Shown here piece by piece: positions 47,516 to 59,040 of a stretch of DNA of 64,000 nt (positions are counted from its first letter, which is position 1; each line of letters begins with the position of its first letter). Source of the stretch: Patiria miniata (Eukaryota > Echinodermata > Asteroidea > Valvatida > Asterinidae). The position numbers and the translations under genes are program-made. The notes beneath the pieces were generated by a model that was not told where the DNA came from, searched no databases, and saw only the letters and a program-made list of their open reading frames with translations. The stretch lies in assembly GCF_015706575.1 (NCBI RefSeq), contig NW_024037058.1:7875806-7939805 (forward strand), given 5' to 3'.

Positions 47516-47889
47516 GTAAGATCAGTTAGATTGTCATCGGAACACACTAAATCCCCGATTTCAATTTGGTAATTTTCATTTGGTATGTAATGTAAAGGTC
47601 TGATTCATTTTTGGGGGGCTGTTAAAAATGTTACAACAATTTAATTTCGGGAAGTTGCAATCGATTTGTTTATTGACATTTAGCTTTGTAACAACAGGCT
47701 CAATATTGTATCTAAGTTACTTTTTATAAACGAAAAATTGAAAATTTACATTAAACTGTGCCATAAGACAGTTCGGGTAATATTCAGCAAAATTAGCATT
47801 TTATTTACAAGTGCAATTATACAGTTTAACTGTGTTCTATAAACATAATTACAACAATACTCATTTTGTCCCTCTGTTAGTGGTACTTT

Positions 47890-48360
47890 AACAGGAATTA
47901 ATCGTACAAATTCGCGGGCATTATAGACCTAGGCTATGTAACATTAGAACAATAAACTCACACACAGAACCTAGCAACACATTAAGGAAGACCGCCTATA
48001 TATTTTTTTACACGATCGTAAATCGGGGACCCTTGGGATTTGGGGAAGTATTGTTCAACGTCCCCTATTGAATGCAGAAACAAACTCACACAAGCTGGCA
48101 ACGCTACAAGTGTTCTTACAATGGTACATTAAAAAAAACTGCCTCAAATGGTATATAGGCCTATCTAAAAATGAAACAAGTTAAAAATTACAATATTCAG
48201 TAATTAATCGTACAAATTCGCGGGCATAGACCTATGTAACATTCGAACAATAAACTCACACACAGAAGCTGACAACACATAAAGTTCTGACAATAATACA
48301 TCATAAAAAAACTGCCTCAAATGGTTTCCGAAAATTAAACAAGTTACTAATTACAAAAGT
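47890..48360. repeat. Direct repeats, unit about 300 bp
   Basis: TTAATCGTACAAATTCGCGG, AACAATAAACTCACACACAG and ACTGCCTCAAATGGT blocks occur around 47895-48000 and again at 48200-48340, with a partial middle copy at 48070-48180. No coding potential. Confidence 0.75.
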
Positions 48361-50235
48361 ATTTGCAAAGAAAAACAGGTTACCAACCAAGATGTCACGT
48401 TAGAGATACATAAACTTCTCGTGACTGTTCCCAGCTGATCACTGCTTAACAATAACTGCATGCTAGCTAAACTACACTTTCTGCTAAAGCAATTAGCCAT
48501 TGCATGAAAAACGGGTCTTGGATATTTCCCTCTTGTCCAAGGTCTTTTATCCCGAGTTTGATAGCACCGTTTCCGCACTAAAGACATCGTCGTCACTCAA
48601 CCACCCTCCGCCCTGCATGCATAATTATGAGGAAATGACCGGGCCAAAAAAAAAAGGGCTCAAAGGGCTTTTTTTTGGCCTTATCAGTTCATGTGAACAA
48701 TTCAAAATCAAGATGTTCGTCTGAAGAATGGCAAACAAGGAAATAAATTTTAAACAAAAAGGAAAATAAATTCAAGCTTAACATTTCCTCATCCTTTAAA
48801 TAGTATTCTCGTTTGTCACGGAGCTTTCAAAGGGCTGTCTGGGTCATTCAAGCAAAACCTATCCCAATGTACTTTACATTATATATTTGTTCTGATATAT
48901 CTGTTATTTAAGACAAAAATAACTTTTAGTGTCTATGATATACAAAGCTTCAACATAGACGTTTGAACAATAATTATAGTGTCTATATATAGAGCACTCT
49001 GCGTTGCAAATTTCGTCATCAAAATTATAACCAATTTTAATACGAAAAACAACGGAAAAACACGTAAAAATAATATCAAATATTTAATATAAGAAATAAT
49101 TGAAATTGTGAATGTTCGTACCGGGCAACAATTTTGGATAAGGGTAAGTTCGAGCGATGTTTTTCGTTGAACACCTATTTTTGGTTCGATCGGCAAACTT
49201 CCTTGTAATTTTTATATTTTTATTAGAGTGTCGAGTGTCGTTTGTGAGATATCCGGTTGATACCCTAAAAAATAGTGAATGTTTGTTTTCTCTGAATATG
49301 GAAACTACGGGGAACTGAAACTCGAACAACGCTTGTGTCAGCATTGGCCCTATAAATTGACTTTTGACGGGATCAAAATTCAAGTGGGTTTAAGTTAAAA
49401 AAAATAATAATAATGCTTCTCTTGTTAGAACGTATTCATTATAATTGATATCGTTACATTGTAATGATTTAACATTTTACAGAGATATTTTACTTTCCAA
49501 ATATATTTAAAATACATATAATGTGCTCCAGTGACTTGTCAAAACAAAACTTCCATCTTATGAAAACAAAACTTAATATTTACAATGATCTTTTCTCTTC
49601 TGAAAAACTTCGGAGTTTTTATTTTTGTACATACAGCAAATCAAAAAAAAACCTATATCGTAAAGAGAATGTCAAAACTCCCCAACCACACTTTTGTCAG
49701 TAACATCTGCGCTGACAATATACATTATTGTGCGCATAAGACGAACCAAAATTGATGTTTCATCTTATGATAATTTTCAATTACGATAATTGCAAAACAA
49801 TAATTTTCTGAACATCACAATCATAATATCTAATGTATAGCAAAAAATAGCTTCAATTGAACGCTCGATCAAAACATAGCTTTGCAAAAGCATATCACGA
49901 GCCAATATGTGTGGGCTACTGCTTGATAGTCTCGCTTGATTTCACTTGATTTATAGCATAAACGTTAGCATATAATTTCTGCGAAGAAGCCTCATTAAAT
50001 CGGGTCCAGGACTCTAGGTATTTAATTGGGTTTGATTGCATGAGCACAGACATTAACTACAAGCGCGGAAAGTGCCGATATTTAGAAACGGGCAATCAGC
50101 CAAAATATCAGCAAATGAACATATGTGGTGACTGATTCTCGGCTGGTCATGTGTACTTGGCCCGTAATTCTTTTGCGTAGCATGATTGTGCTTAGCTAAG
50201 TCAAGAAATTTCGTCTGGTTCTAGACAATTTAAAT
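48361..50235. other. Gene-free stretch; may include 3' UTR of the 50.2-kb GPCR
   Basis: AT-rich with no recognisable exon. On the minus strand an ATTAAA (plus TTTAAT near 50022) lies about 210 bp past the GPCR stop and an AATAAA (plus TTTATT near 49618) further on; either could end that transcript. Confidence 0.4.
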
Positions 50236-51420
50236 TCAAGCCTTGTTAACCTGATTGAGGGCAACGTTCTTGCTTGAGAGTCTGCGGACCAGCCTGGACG
50301 GCTCGGGGATCTTGCTGCAGCGGCAGCGGATCATCATGCGAAGCACCACCTTGAGCTGGGGGTGCTTGGTGGCATAGACGATGGGATTGATCCAAGTGTT
50401 GCACAGGAAGATGGTGCCACCGTACAGGGTGTACCCGCTGCCCATGAACAGCATGACGCTGTACGGGGTGATGCAGACGAAGTACACCACCACGATCATG
50501 AGCAAGTTCTTGGTGATCTGGATCTGCTGTCGGCTCAACTTCGCGTGGACTTGGTTGTCCATGGTGTCGGGCCCTTGTACCTGGGGGCAGTCGGAGGGGA
50601 TGAAGTTGCTGGAGATGGGCCCGCTGGGCGCGTCTTTAGACACTATGGTGGAGGGTCGGCGCTTCCGCTGGGCGATGAAGTGGCTCCGGACATGAGCGAA
50701 GACCAGCGCGTAGCAGATGATGATGATCAGCATGGGGCCGGGGAAGAAGAAGACAACCTGGATGAGCTGGTAGAGCTTGGCCATCGGGTGGGTGTCCTGA
50801 TCGGTGCAGGTGTATTCTTCTTCATCGTAGCCCAGTCCTCCGATGTTGGCAAGTGGAGGGAGGAGGATGACACAGAATGCTACCAGCCAGGACAGGACTA
50901 CCAGGAAGACGATCTTGGCAGGGGTGTAGAGCCACTGGTAGAGGGTCATGGGCCGCTTGATTAGGATGACGCGATTGAGAGCGATGCTGGCCATGTGGTA
51001 GAGACTGGCTCCGGAACTTACGTAGCTGATGAAGGCTGTTAGCATGCAGGGGACGTGAGCACCAGGCAGCCCGTTTCTGCTGAACAGACCCGCCACGCTC
51101 CACGGGAGACAGAAGCAGGAGAGGAAATCAGCCACGGCCAAGTTGACCACGAAGACATTAGTGGGAGTCCGGAGCTTTCTGGACAGGGCTACGGCCAGGA
51201 TGACCATCCCGTTCCCGGTCATTCCTAAGATCGAGATGATGAGCCACATGAGACCGATAAAGACCCGCTCCTTATAGCTGTACAACTCGACCGACTCCCC
51301 GGCAGAAGGTGCGACCGTGTCCGTGGTCATCATCGCCCCGGTCAGACCTGGCGTGGCGGCTGTGGTAAAGTTGCCGGGGAAATCGCCCGAGACAACGGTA
51401 CCGATCTGGGTGGGATCCAT
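50236..51420 (-). CDS. Intronless class A GPCR, GPR84/Tre1/Moody- and melatonin-receptor-like
   Basis: A single 394-codon frame with seven hydrophobic segments. The first ATG is at 51420 (MDPTQIG...); the longer frame upstream would need a TTG. An N-terminal sequon NFT is at residue 17. TM1 has GNGMVILAVAL, TM2 NLAVADFLSC. The DRY position reads NRV (IALNRVILI). The TM3 cysteine (HVPCML) and second-loop cysteine (YTCTDQ) are present, the CWxP position reads CITP, and TM7 has NPIVYA. An NR-type motif with NPIxY is characteristic of the GPR84/Moody/Tre1 group, with melatonin receptors next closest. The C-tail has CRCSK, a likely palmitoylation site. The ligand cannot be inferred. It is head to head with the secreted-protein gene at 53354. 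Confidence 0.9.
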   Translation of the reverse strand: MDPTQIGTVVSGDFPGNFTTAATPGLTGAMMTTDTVAPSAGESVELYSYKERVFIGLMWLIISILGMTGNGMVILAVALSRKLRTPTNVFVVNLAVADFLSCFCLPWSVAGLFSRNGLPGAHVPCMLTAFISYVSSGASLYHMASIALNRVILIKRPMTLYQWLYTPAKIVFLVVLSWLVAFCVILLPPLANIGGLGYDEEEYTCTDQDTHPMAKLYQLIQVVFFFPGPMLIIIICYALVFAHVRSHFIAQRKRRPSTIVSKDAPSGPISSNFIPSDCPQVQGPDTMDNQVHAKLSRQQIQITKNLLMIVVVYFVCITPYSVMLFMGSGYTLYGGTIFLCNTWINPIVYATKHPQLKVVLRMMIRCRCSKIPEPSRLVRRLSSKNVALNQVNKA

Positions 51421-52218
51421 GGTGAAATCGATGCTTCGCCAACCAAACCTATCAAAAAGTTTCAGCGGGAGCTTGTGTTCTGATGCCACCGCATTCAATG
51501 CTCACATTTAGTGAAATGACAAATGGCAGAACTAACCAGTGACTTTTGTCTATTTCCTCCCCACGCGCCAAAGGTAATTATCATATTCTTTCCCGAGAAG
51601 TACTTCCGTAATCTCGCTTCCCTACATCATACTGGTGTTGTGCTTTACCATAGACCTACAAGGTTTGAGTTTACAGTCGTGAACGCTGAGGTGATTGTTC
51701 GCAAGGACATTGGAGCGATTTATAAAACCAAGCATTTCCAAATTTACTGGGATTGCTTTTCTTTTCCTCTATACCTGCCATGCAGCGCAAGGATTGACAA
51801 ACAAGCAGGCGACCGACAAATAAGCAGATATCTACCCATCTAAATTCAAGTTATTCAGAATCACAAAAGTGCAACTACCAGCAAGTACAAGGCACAGAAT
51901 AATAAAGATGGACATGTAGGAAGACACAACAAAGCCGAATGTGTTGAATCCCATCTTGAAATTAAGGGGGAAAAATAAGTCTGTTAATTTTATCCCGCTT
52001 TTTAGAGTTTGCCCTACTCCTTTTCTCCAATTTCCGATTATAAAACAGACCAAGTGAATACATTCGAGGAAATCGTTTCTATTTGCTAAGTCCTATATCT
52101 ATAGAAATAATCGTGGTTGTAAATTGTTAGGTACCTATAGACCGCGGTGTGTTATACTTATAGCCTATTTTATAGGTGAACATTAAAGTGACTCACGATG
52201 GCGTCATCACAAGTCATG

Positions 52219-52226
52219 TGACGTCA
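52219..52226. promoter_or_regulatory. CRE palindrome TGACGTCA, site 1
   Basis: A perfect cAMP-response element in the context CATGTGACGTCACATT, about 800 bp upstream of the GPCR start and about 750 bp upstream of the divergent gene's likely transcription start. Confidence 0.6.
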
Positions 52227-52342
52227 CATTGAAGATGCACTTTCAAATGTCTACATCTACAGAACTGTACATGTGTTGTATTTCCATTTTGGTTGTAACT
52301 TGGTAGGAACCTAGACCGGGATGTGTTAGATACAATTTTCAG

Positions 52343-52350
52343 TGACGTCA
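52343..52350. promoter_or_regulatory. CRE palindrome TGACGTCA, site 2
   Basis: A second perfect element (CAGTGACGTCATGATG) 124 bp from site 1, in the second copy of the ~176-bp unit. Confidence 0.6.
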
Positions 52351-52968
52351 TGATGAGGCCATCACACGTCACAGGGTCATTTCAAACAGCCAAATCAGCT
52401 GTGTTTTGTCCACGTGACAAACACATTTCTAGTTTTATACTGCTGTTTAGAGTTGGTCTTACTCCCTTTCTCCAAATTATAAAGCAGACCTGAGGCAATT
52501 TGAGGCAAATCGTTTCTATCGACAAACAACAAACTAGCACGGTCCTTTTCCAAACACTTGAAAGGTATCCTTTTTTTAATGTATAAATTAAAGCCCCATA
52601 CTACAACCCCTGCTTTGCATGATCATATCAGGGATCGATTTACACAATATTGATTTATGGGTAACTGAAGATAGACCTACCACAGGGAAAACAGTGTAAT
52701 GTGGACATTATTGCAACAGTTCTACATAATGGAAAGACAACTACGAAATCGGAGACAACGGTGGGAACAAAATGAAATGTGTCACAAATTTGCAGCTGAG
52801 CTAACTCATCAAAGAAAGATCTTTTGTCTCTTGGTCAGTGTGGTAATTAAACTGATTTGCCCAAGCATCGGCAAGAATTGATTTTTTTCTCTCTCGGATG
52901 ATGTTACCTGATATTCTAGAGCAGAATAGGCCTAATTGTTAATTAATTATACGGATTGGAAAAAAATG

Positions 52969-52977
52969 GATAAAAGG
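52969..52977 (+). promoter_or_regulatory. TATA-like box GATAAAAGG of the secreted-protein gene
   Basis: It lies about 30 bp before a purine-rich start region (near 52998) and about 120 bp before a 5' UTR exon that ends at a consensus donor (53095|GTAAGTG). The donor pairs with the acceptor TTTTCTTCAG at 53349. Confidence 0.5.
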
Positions 52978-53353
52978 GAGGGCGAGGTTTGAAAGACACC
53001 CAGACGGTTGAGTGAAGGATTGTTGACAACATATCTCAGGTATTCTGGCTGCAGAGGTTATCCTATACCTGCAAACTTCAATTTAGAGGCATACGGTAAG
53101 TGTTATCACTATATCTTCAATTTTGTTTTTCTATTGCGAATTAAGGAGTGATGGGGGCTTAGTACCCTAATTGAGCTATGTTAAGGTATATGGCCACTTC
53201 TTAAACTGTAGTTTAATATTTCGAAAATGGAAAACAAATAGACCAAAGCTTGAAATGAGGACCCTTGAAAGTTAAAAAATTAGACGGTCATTATTTCAGA
53301 AAATGTTAACTGTTCTGAAATGTTTTGTGCTCGATATTGTTTTCTTCAGAAGA

Positions 53354-53743
53354 ATGGCTCCGCCATTTTGTTTCTACTTGGTCGCGGCGTTGATGGCGCT
53401 GTCCATGTCATCTCCGCCGACGGTGAGGGCGTCATCGTCCACCCGGCGCTACTACTCCTGCACCGATCTCGCCGGGGCCAAGTTGCAGGTCAAGCTAGAG
53501 GTACTACGCGCGAACGAGGAGGCGATCGTGTCCCTGTCCAACGAGTACCTCAACACCTCCCTGCCCGACAGCCCCTGGGACCTGCGACTGCTGAGGGCCT
53601 TCAAGCGGCTGAAGCAGAGGCGAAACAGACACGACGATATCGGGGCCCTGGTGGCAAACATCACGGTGGACCTCAACGAGCAGACTCAGACACTCGTGCA
53701 AGCCTGCAATGGCAATGGGCTACTACTTAATGGAAGCCTCTGA
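53354..53743 (+). CDS. Small secreted glycoprotein, 129 aa, family unknown
   Basis: The ATG lies four bases after a good 3' splice site (TTTTCTTCAG ends at 53349); the 5' UTR exon is about 52998-53095. The N-terminus (PPFCFYLVAALMALSMSS) is a signal peptide, probably cleaved between residues 20 and 27. The mature part is about 100 residues with only two cysteines (C36 near the start, C118 near the end), three N-glycosylation sequons (N67, N102, N126) and predicted amphipathic helices around 43-66, 77-92 and 96-117. Codons are GC-rich, unlike the AT-rich flanks, which supports real coding. I do not recognise the family. The size and helical pattern would fit a small helical cytokine or hormone-like ligand, but that is only a guess. 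The -1 frame (53320-53730) is a shadow. Confidence 0.75.
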   Translation: MAPPFCFYLVAALMALSMSSPPTVRASSSTRRYYSCTDLAGAKLQVKLEVLRANEEAIVSLSNEYLNTSLPDSPWDLRLLRAFKRLKQRRNRHDDIGALVANITVDLNEQTQTLVQACNGNGLLLNGSL

Positions 53744-53759
53744 TGCTAAGGGGACAAAG

Positions 53760-55640
53760 CAGAATAAGGAAATAGGACCACACCGATCGAACTTGACAAC
53801 TGTGGAGAAACTAAACATGTTTTAGAAAATAATAGAAATCTCCCCCCCCCCCCTTATTTTCTCGTGCCCACTTAAACAAGGGATATCTGGGGCCAATTTT
53901 ATGGATCCGCTCAGTAGCACAGAACTTGCTTAGCAAACTGCCGGTTACCAGCCAAAATTGCATGCGATGTAATATTGCTTTAAACTGGTGCACAGCTGGT
54001 GCATGCTTAACACACACAAAAAGGCTAAGCAATTATTTAACAGCTGAATGAAATTTGACCCTGGTGTAGTACATGTACCGCCAAATTTGAGCGAGCCGGG
54101 AAACGCAAAGCATTGTGGGTAATAACCTCCTAGGATTGCACCAGGATTGTTTTCAGGTTACAGTTACCAAACTTACATGGTTTCAAATGCATTTCAGGTT
54201 ACCAATGGATGAGGCATTCAGTATGAACGAACTATGTCTTTACAAATCATTCGGCTCAATTTCTTGGCATTGCGCCAGCTCGATCGGAGAAACAAAACGT
54301 GCTCACATTTCAAGTTGTAACCCGAAAATATTGCGCAAGCGCTGATCTTGTTCACACTTCTCTCGATAACCCACGCAGATAATAATCAAGCAAACTTTCC
54401 CAACATAAATTAGGAAACTTTATTTGCTGGAGTCCCGACGTAAGTTCGCTTGAGTTCGAAGTTTTGTCGACGCCGGCGTTCCGCAAGTTTTTGATGACAT
54501 TGGTGGTTTTCAGCATGATTGCTCAACCTGGTTTTGATTAAAGATAAAAAAAAAAAAAGTGTTAACCGAACCCTGGTGAATTTCTGGGTAGCTTCTCTAA
54601 ATTCACTTAATAAAAAATGCTTTTGTAAATGTGTAGACTTATACTTACAAAGTTAGAAAGAGTTAACGATATACTAGTATAATAAAACATTAGAAGCATG
54701 ATCCATGTAGTTTCACAGACTGTGTAATTTTGTGCGGAGTCTATTGTGTGTGAATAGTAACAATTTGATATTGTTCAAGCAGACATCGTGATACCCAAGT
54801 TTTACAGATCGGATTGTGCCCAGCCCGACTTCAACTTTTTCAAATTTTCTAGAACTCCCCCATATCATTCTACTCTTAAAGCCCTTGGTTTGACATTTAA
54901 GTACTTATTTTCCCTTGAATGTTTAGATTGAAATCGAAGCTAACCTGGTAACTGTTGTCGCCCCTCGAATTGGTTTTACTCAATACTCTAGAAACCTACA
55001 CACTTACAAAGGAACATAGTCTTTATTGTGGTAGCGATCAGGTTGTTTTGGTCCAATGTGGCGAGTCCGTTCAGACAGCAATCAAAAGTTCTCCCTGTAC
55101 CGCCCCAAACCGCCCTAGGCTGCCTATTTCTCCCTGACACCGCCCCAAACCGCCCGAGCGCTCAATACTTTTATGGAATGAATACATTACGATGTAATGC
55201 AATGTGGCACAGGTGCTTGCGGGTTTGCCTGAAAGGAAACAAAATGATGGGTCAATATACTTGCACAATATACGCAGAAGGAAACCGTAAAATCCGGGTA
55301 AACTGTGCCAGCGGAAACCGATAGTGGGTCAAAGACACGAACTACACGGTACAACCTTCCCAGAAACTAGACTCGCCCTCAAGGCTTCCGTTTCCTGTCC
55401 GTAACCGCACTAACTTGCATATTACAGGTGGTTGACACTTCAATGATTTCTACGACTGCACTCAAGGACAAGCATATGCTAGGTTTTTTTCCTTTTGCAT
55501 TGAATGTGGGTTTTTTTTCGTTTTAAATCTTCATTTTGCTTTGCATCCAGAGTGTTTTAACTTGAAATGGAAGGAAACAATGAACATTAGGCATAAATAA
55601 TGTAGATTAACTCCGGCAATGATGTCACGTAGGCCCTATA
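53760..55640. other. Gene-free stretch
   Basis: No gene was recognised. It has a C-run near 53842, an A-run near 54547 and a small direct repeat of ACCGCCCCAAACCGCCC near 55098 and 55139. No clear polyadenylation signal follows the secreted-protein gene. Confidence 0.4.
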
Positions 55641-56150
55641 CAAGGTGAGTTAAAAAAAAACACCGAAACCCAAATGTCGGGACCATTTTTTTTTTAGTAA
55701 AGTTCTGCATGTAGCACTTTCAAAATCTAGGATACAAAAGCCCAATTCATAAGCTTTCTATTACTAAGAATCATTCAAATTACTCACTTTTCAAGTTACG
55801 GAATTGTAAACACAAACACCGTTTTGAAGTTCTGTCCGTACCACGGATCACAAAACAAGGTAAGTGTTCTTTCAGCAAAACGAAAACAATTCACATAGGG
55901 ATGTGTGTGAATTGTTTTTGTTGTGCTGAAAACAGAAACCAATTACCTTTTTTGTGATCCGTGGACAGAAGTTCAAAGCGGTTTGGTGTTTAAAATTCCG
56001 TAACGTGAAAAGTACATGAGTGATTTGAATTGAATGATTCTTGTACTCGAAGAAAGCTTATGAAATGGGCTTGCATATCCTAGATATTGAAAGTGTTACA
56101 TGCAGAACCCGACATTTTGGGTTTCGTTTTTTTTTTTTTTACTCACCCTG
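55641..56150. mobile_element. 510-bp foldback MITE with TA flanks (Tc1/mariner-like termini)
   Basis: Two arms of about 240 bp are inverse to each other: CAAGGTGAGTTAAAAA outward on the left and the inverse of TTTTTACTCACCCTG on the right. They share CATGTAGCACTTTCAA, CTAGGATA, GTGATCCGTGG and AACAATTCACA, with a short centre near 55910. TA lies on both sides. CAGGGTGAG termini with TA duplication fit Tc1/mariner-type MITEs; family is inferred. The arms differ at many sites, so it is not recent. Confidence 0.85.
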
Positions 56151-57390
56151 TATAAATTTACCTTTCGCATTGAAGTACGAGAATTTAAACTGGACGTAAA
56201 ATGCAATCATTGGGGGAAAAAAGTAAGTCCCTATTAAAATTTGGGGGAAAAGACATGTGTAAGACCGTTAGTTTTTTTGTCTTTTTCAATAAAACAAAAA
56301 TATGCATGACAACAACTTACAATATAGAACAACTTCTTGACAAAGGGAGACCTAACGTCCTTGAAATAATCGGCCCACAAAGACTAAGGGGTTTACGAAA
56401 ACTCGCCGATCGTCTTCGACTTCGGACATAGCCAATTTTAGGTCCATACTCTCTAATGATCATGAACTCAGCTATGACGCCACAGCCGGAGACGAAGCCG
56501 CGATTTCAAATGTCTCACTGTGGGCGTGCAGTACCCGAGTATGAATGATGTTGAACCGTTGAGCAGGCTGTATAATTATACAGCTCTTTGTGATAAACAT
56601 TGACAATCTGAACCAACTCCTTATTTTAATCGCTCTGCGGAGAGATATTGATTTTGAAAAATCGATTTTTTTTTTTTTTTTTCGTGAAGAGATCTATATC
56701 ATTCTCAACTATAATTACGTTACAGCCAGTATTGTTGAACTTAATATGATTGACATCACCTTTTCTTTCCATCATTGGTATGCATGCCGTTATCTAAAAT
56801 TTTAATTAAAAAGTAGGTAATAAGAAATTTATACGCACCGTGGACGATATTACAAAATCTGATATTTCAGTGACATAATACAGAATTACAGATACCGTGT
56901 GAATATCGGTATACTGTAATTAGCCGGTTTATCTGACACTCACACTGACGGTTATAATTTTCTATTGCCACGAAAATGCGGTAAAATGGTTGGTTATAAG
57001 AGTTGTTGACCATAATATTCTTTATCTAACAGCCGTTTGTGTGATTTTGAGTAGGTAAGAACTCTCTTTCGTATAATTATGGCTGGTTTCTGCTCCATTA
57101 TTTAGACCTATATCTATTAGTGCGAAACCGGTAACCAGGCTCTAACTTTGTTCTAGCAGACTGGACACTATTGATGGGAGATGGGGCTGTGTTCAGACTG
57201 TTTGCTGTCGCAAAGTTGTGAGAATAAACCCCACCTTCCCTGGTACACATTGATTTACCGACCAGTGAACGAAAGCGCGCGAACCAATGAATACCAAAGA
57301 TGTTGGGCTACACAGCGCCCAACATGAAAATGAGTTTACAACTTCCCTTGTAACCAACCAATAAACTCGCGTTAACACCTAGTTAATAAT
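56151..57390. other. Gene-free stretch
   Basis: Small open frames (56201-56431, 56590-56805) lack motifs and splice context. There is a T-run near 56665. Nothing else was recognised. Confidence 0.4.
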
Positions 57391-57394
57391 ATAG

Positions 57395-58570
57395 ACCGAA
57401 GTTCCAAGCCACTGCGCGTCTGTACTTTGACACCAATGCATGACATTGCCAAACTCTATATACCAGTTCAAAATTGTAATTACAGATCTTAATAGCATGT
57501 CACTTTCTATCTTGGCCTCTAGGGTGAAGCACCTAAATACCGCTGCGCGTGTTACAGTAATTTGACACCAATGCGTGACATTGCCGAACTCTAAAATTAT
57601 ACCAGTCAATCCGAAATCCTCGTGCCACAAAATTGTAATTACAAAGTTTAATAGCATATGTCACTTTCCATCTGTGCCTCTATAGTAAAACGCCTCAATA
57701 AAATGACTGACAAGAATTAATTTGGAATCAGAATTGAGTCGAGCACACAGCAGATGTCCAGATCCTGCTAGGTCAATACACAATGTACCCGTCGTCTTGC
57801 AAGAAGGCTTTGAACAAAGTTGAACTCGTTGCAGCAGAGTTTAGGACATACATCGGCTGCAGATAGGTGGCAGTTTGAAAGTGGTAGTATCTCTTTGACT
57901 TTTGCAATGGAAACAACACTGTGATCATGACTGCCAGTCAGATGTCTAATGAAATGTCCGTCGCATCTCTTTTGCACGAATCAAACCAGTGGCAGGTGTA
58001 CGTTTTTGTAGATCATCACACCGACAGAAGTTTGAAACCTTCGGTCGAGCCCATGTCGTCAGATTGTGATAGTAGGCTGCTAAACCAATATCTGGTGATT
58101 AAATATTAATAACACTGACTAATTGTCCTGAAAAACACTGATAGAGTGGCTTCCTAAATGCATGGTAAGACTGGTTGAATGCTTATCATTTTAACATTGG
58201 CGATTTCTAAGTTACCTGTTAGAAATACGTCTTAAATTTGACATTGAAATCAGCACTTGGCAGTTGGTGTTACAAGACTAGTACTTGCGATGGCATCCAA
58301 CCTGGACGGAGGAAACGGTAGTGACTATTACTACATAGAAGAGGACCGGGCTACTAAATTAATATACACCGCAACACACACTGTGATTATCACAATCGTC
58401 ATCCCGATCATTTTGTGCGTCGGTGTCATCACCAACTCCAGCTTCCTGTTTGTCGTGATGCGGGTGCCGAGGAGGATATCTCACACCACTCTGTACTTGG
58501 CACACCTTGCAGTGGCCGATCTCCTTTATCTCATCTCTCGACTTGGGCTACCTTTCGTCCGTGCCCCTGG
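57395..58570. repeat. Segmental duplication, copy 1 (upstream region plus GPCR 5' part)
   Basis: It matches about 59915-61128: CCAAGCCACTGCGCGT, ATGTCACTTTCCATCTGTGC, GATAGGT.GCAGTTT.AAAG, ACGAATCAAACCAGTGGCAG, CACACCGACAGAA, CGATTTCTAAGTTACCTG and then the GPCR start. The first ~140 bp are themselves tandemly repeated (57395 and 57530), with a further copy at 59458. Confidence 0.85.
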
Positions 58571-58577
58571 CGGGTAA
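58290..58577 (+). pseudogene. Truncated copy of the 60.7-kb GPCR
   Basis: From ATG 58290 (MASNLDGGNGSDYYYIEED) it parallels the intact receptor through TM1 and TM2 (LYLAHLAVADLLYLIS). Relative to 61005-61102 of the intact copy about 98 bp are then missing, which shifts the frame; the protein stops 12 residues later (RLGLPFVRAPGG). Homology to the receptor ends at 58570, where unrelated repeat begins. It has lost TM3-TM7. A signalling role is unlikely, but a two-helix product cannot be excluded. Confidence 0.85.
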
Positions 58578-59040
58578 AATTTCTATTCATGAACTCGGCG
58601 GACGGTTTTTTGGCCTTTTTACTGGGCTGTGCCACTGGACTGGTTCCCGCTCCCATAATATGGGACCGGTAGCTAGTTCCCATTTAAAGCCATTGATTGG
58701 ATCGCCCGATGAACGCGTGAGCGTTTTGGATGCAATTTATTGAATCCGAAAGTGGCGCTATTTAGCCATGTTGTGGAGGGATGTTTTCAAAATGGTGGTT
58801 TTCTTTGGATGATAATTTCTCAAAAAGTCATTGGTCAACCCACCAAAAAAGGAAAGGTAAATGAAAGACGATCTGTCGATCATCATTTATTTTGAGAAGC
58901 ATGAACGCCTGTGGGAGTTTGAGCATTCTCTAACATACTTTTGAAGTATGGGGATTTATCACTGGTGTCTATGGGACTTTTTGCTTGGTTGCACCCCTAT
59001 TGAATAATGTGGACGATGTCGTCCACGGCAGTTTATTTAC
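58577..59040. repeat. Dispersed ~440-bp repeat, copy 1
   Basis: TTCTATTCATGAACTCGGCG, GACTGGTTCCCGCTCCCATA, GGCGCTATTTAGCCATGTTG, ATTTATCACTGGTGTCTATG and GGCAGTTTATTTA recur in the same order at 62496-62920. It begins about where the truncated GPCR breaks off. Element type not determined. Confidence 0.8.

Larger units (their letters stand above)
51985..52500. repeat. Duplicated regulatory-looking segment between two divergent genes
   Basis: TTTTAT..GC..TTTAGAGTT, CCTTTCTCCAA and GGAAATCGTTTCTAT-type words occur at about 51987-52085 and again at 52433-52520 (offset ~446 bp). Between them a ~176-bp unit (GGTTGTAA.TTG.TAGG.ACC, GTGTGTTA.A) is tandemly repeated at 52115 and 52291, each with a CRE. 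Confidence 0.75.

Noticed and set aside
51421-51498. TTG-initiated extension of the 50.2-kb GPCR
   Set aside because: Not a eukaryotic start; the ATG at 51420 gives a normal N-terminus with a glycosylation site.
53320-53730. 136-codon frame overlapping the secreted-protein gene
   Set aside because: Alternative frame of a GC-rich coding exon; lacks the splice-consistent start and a signal peptide.
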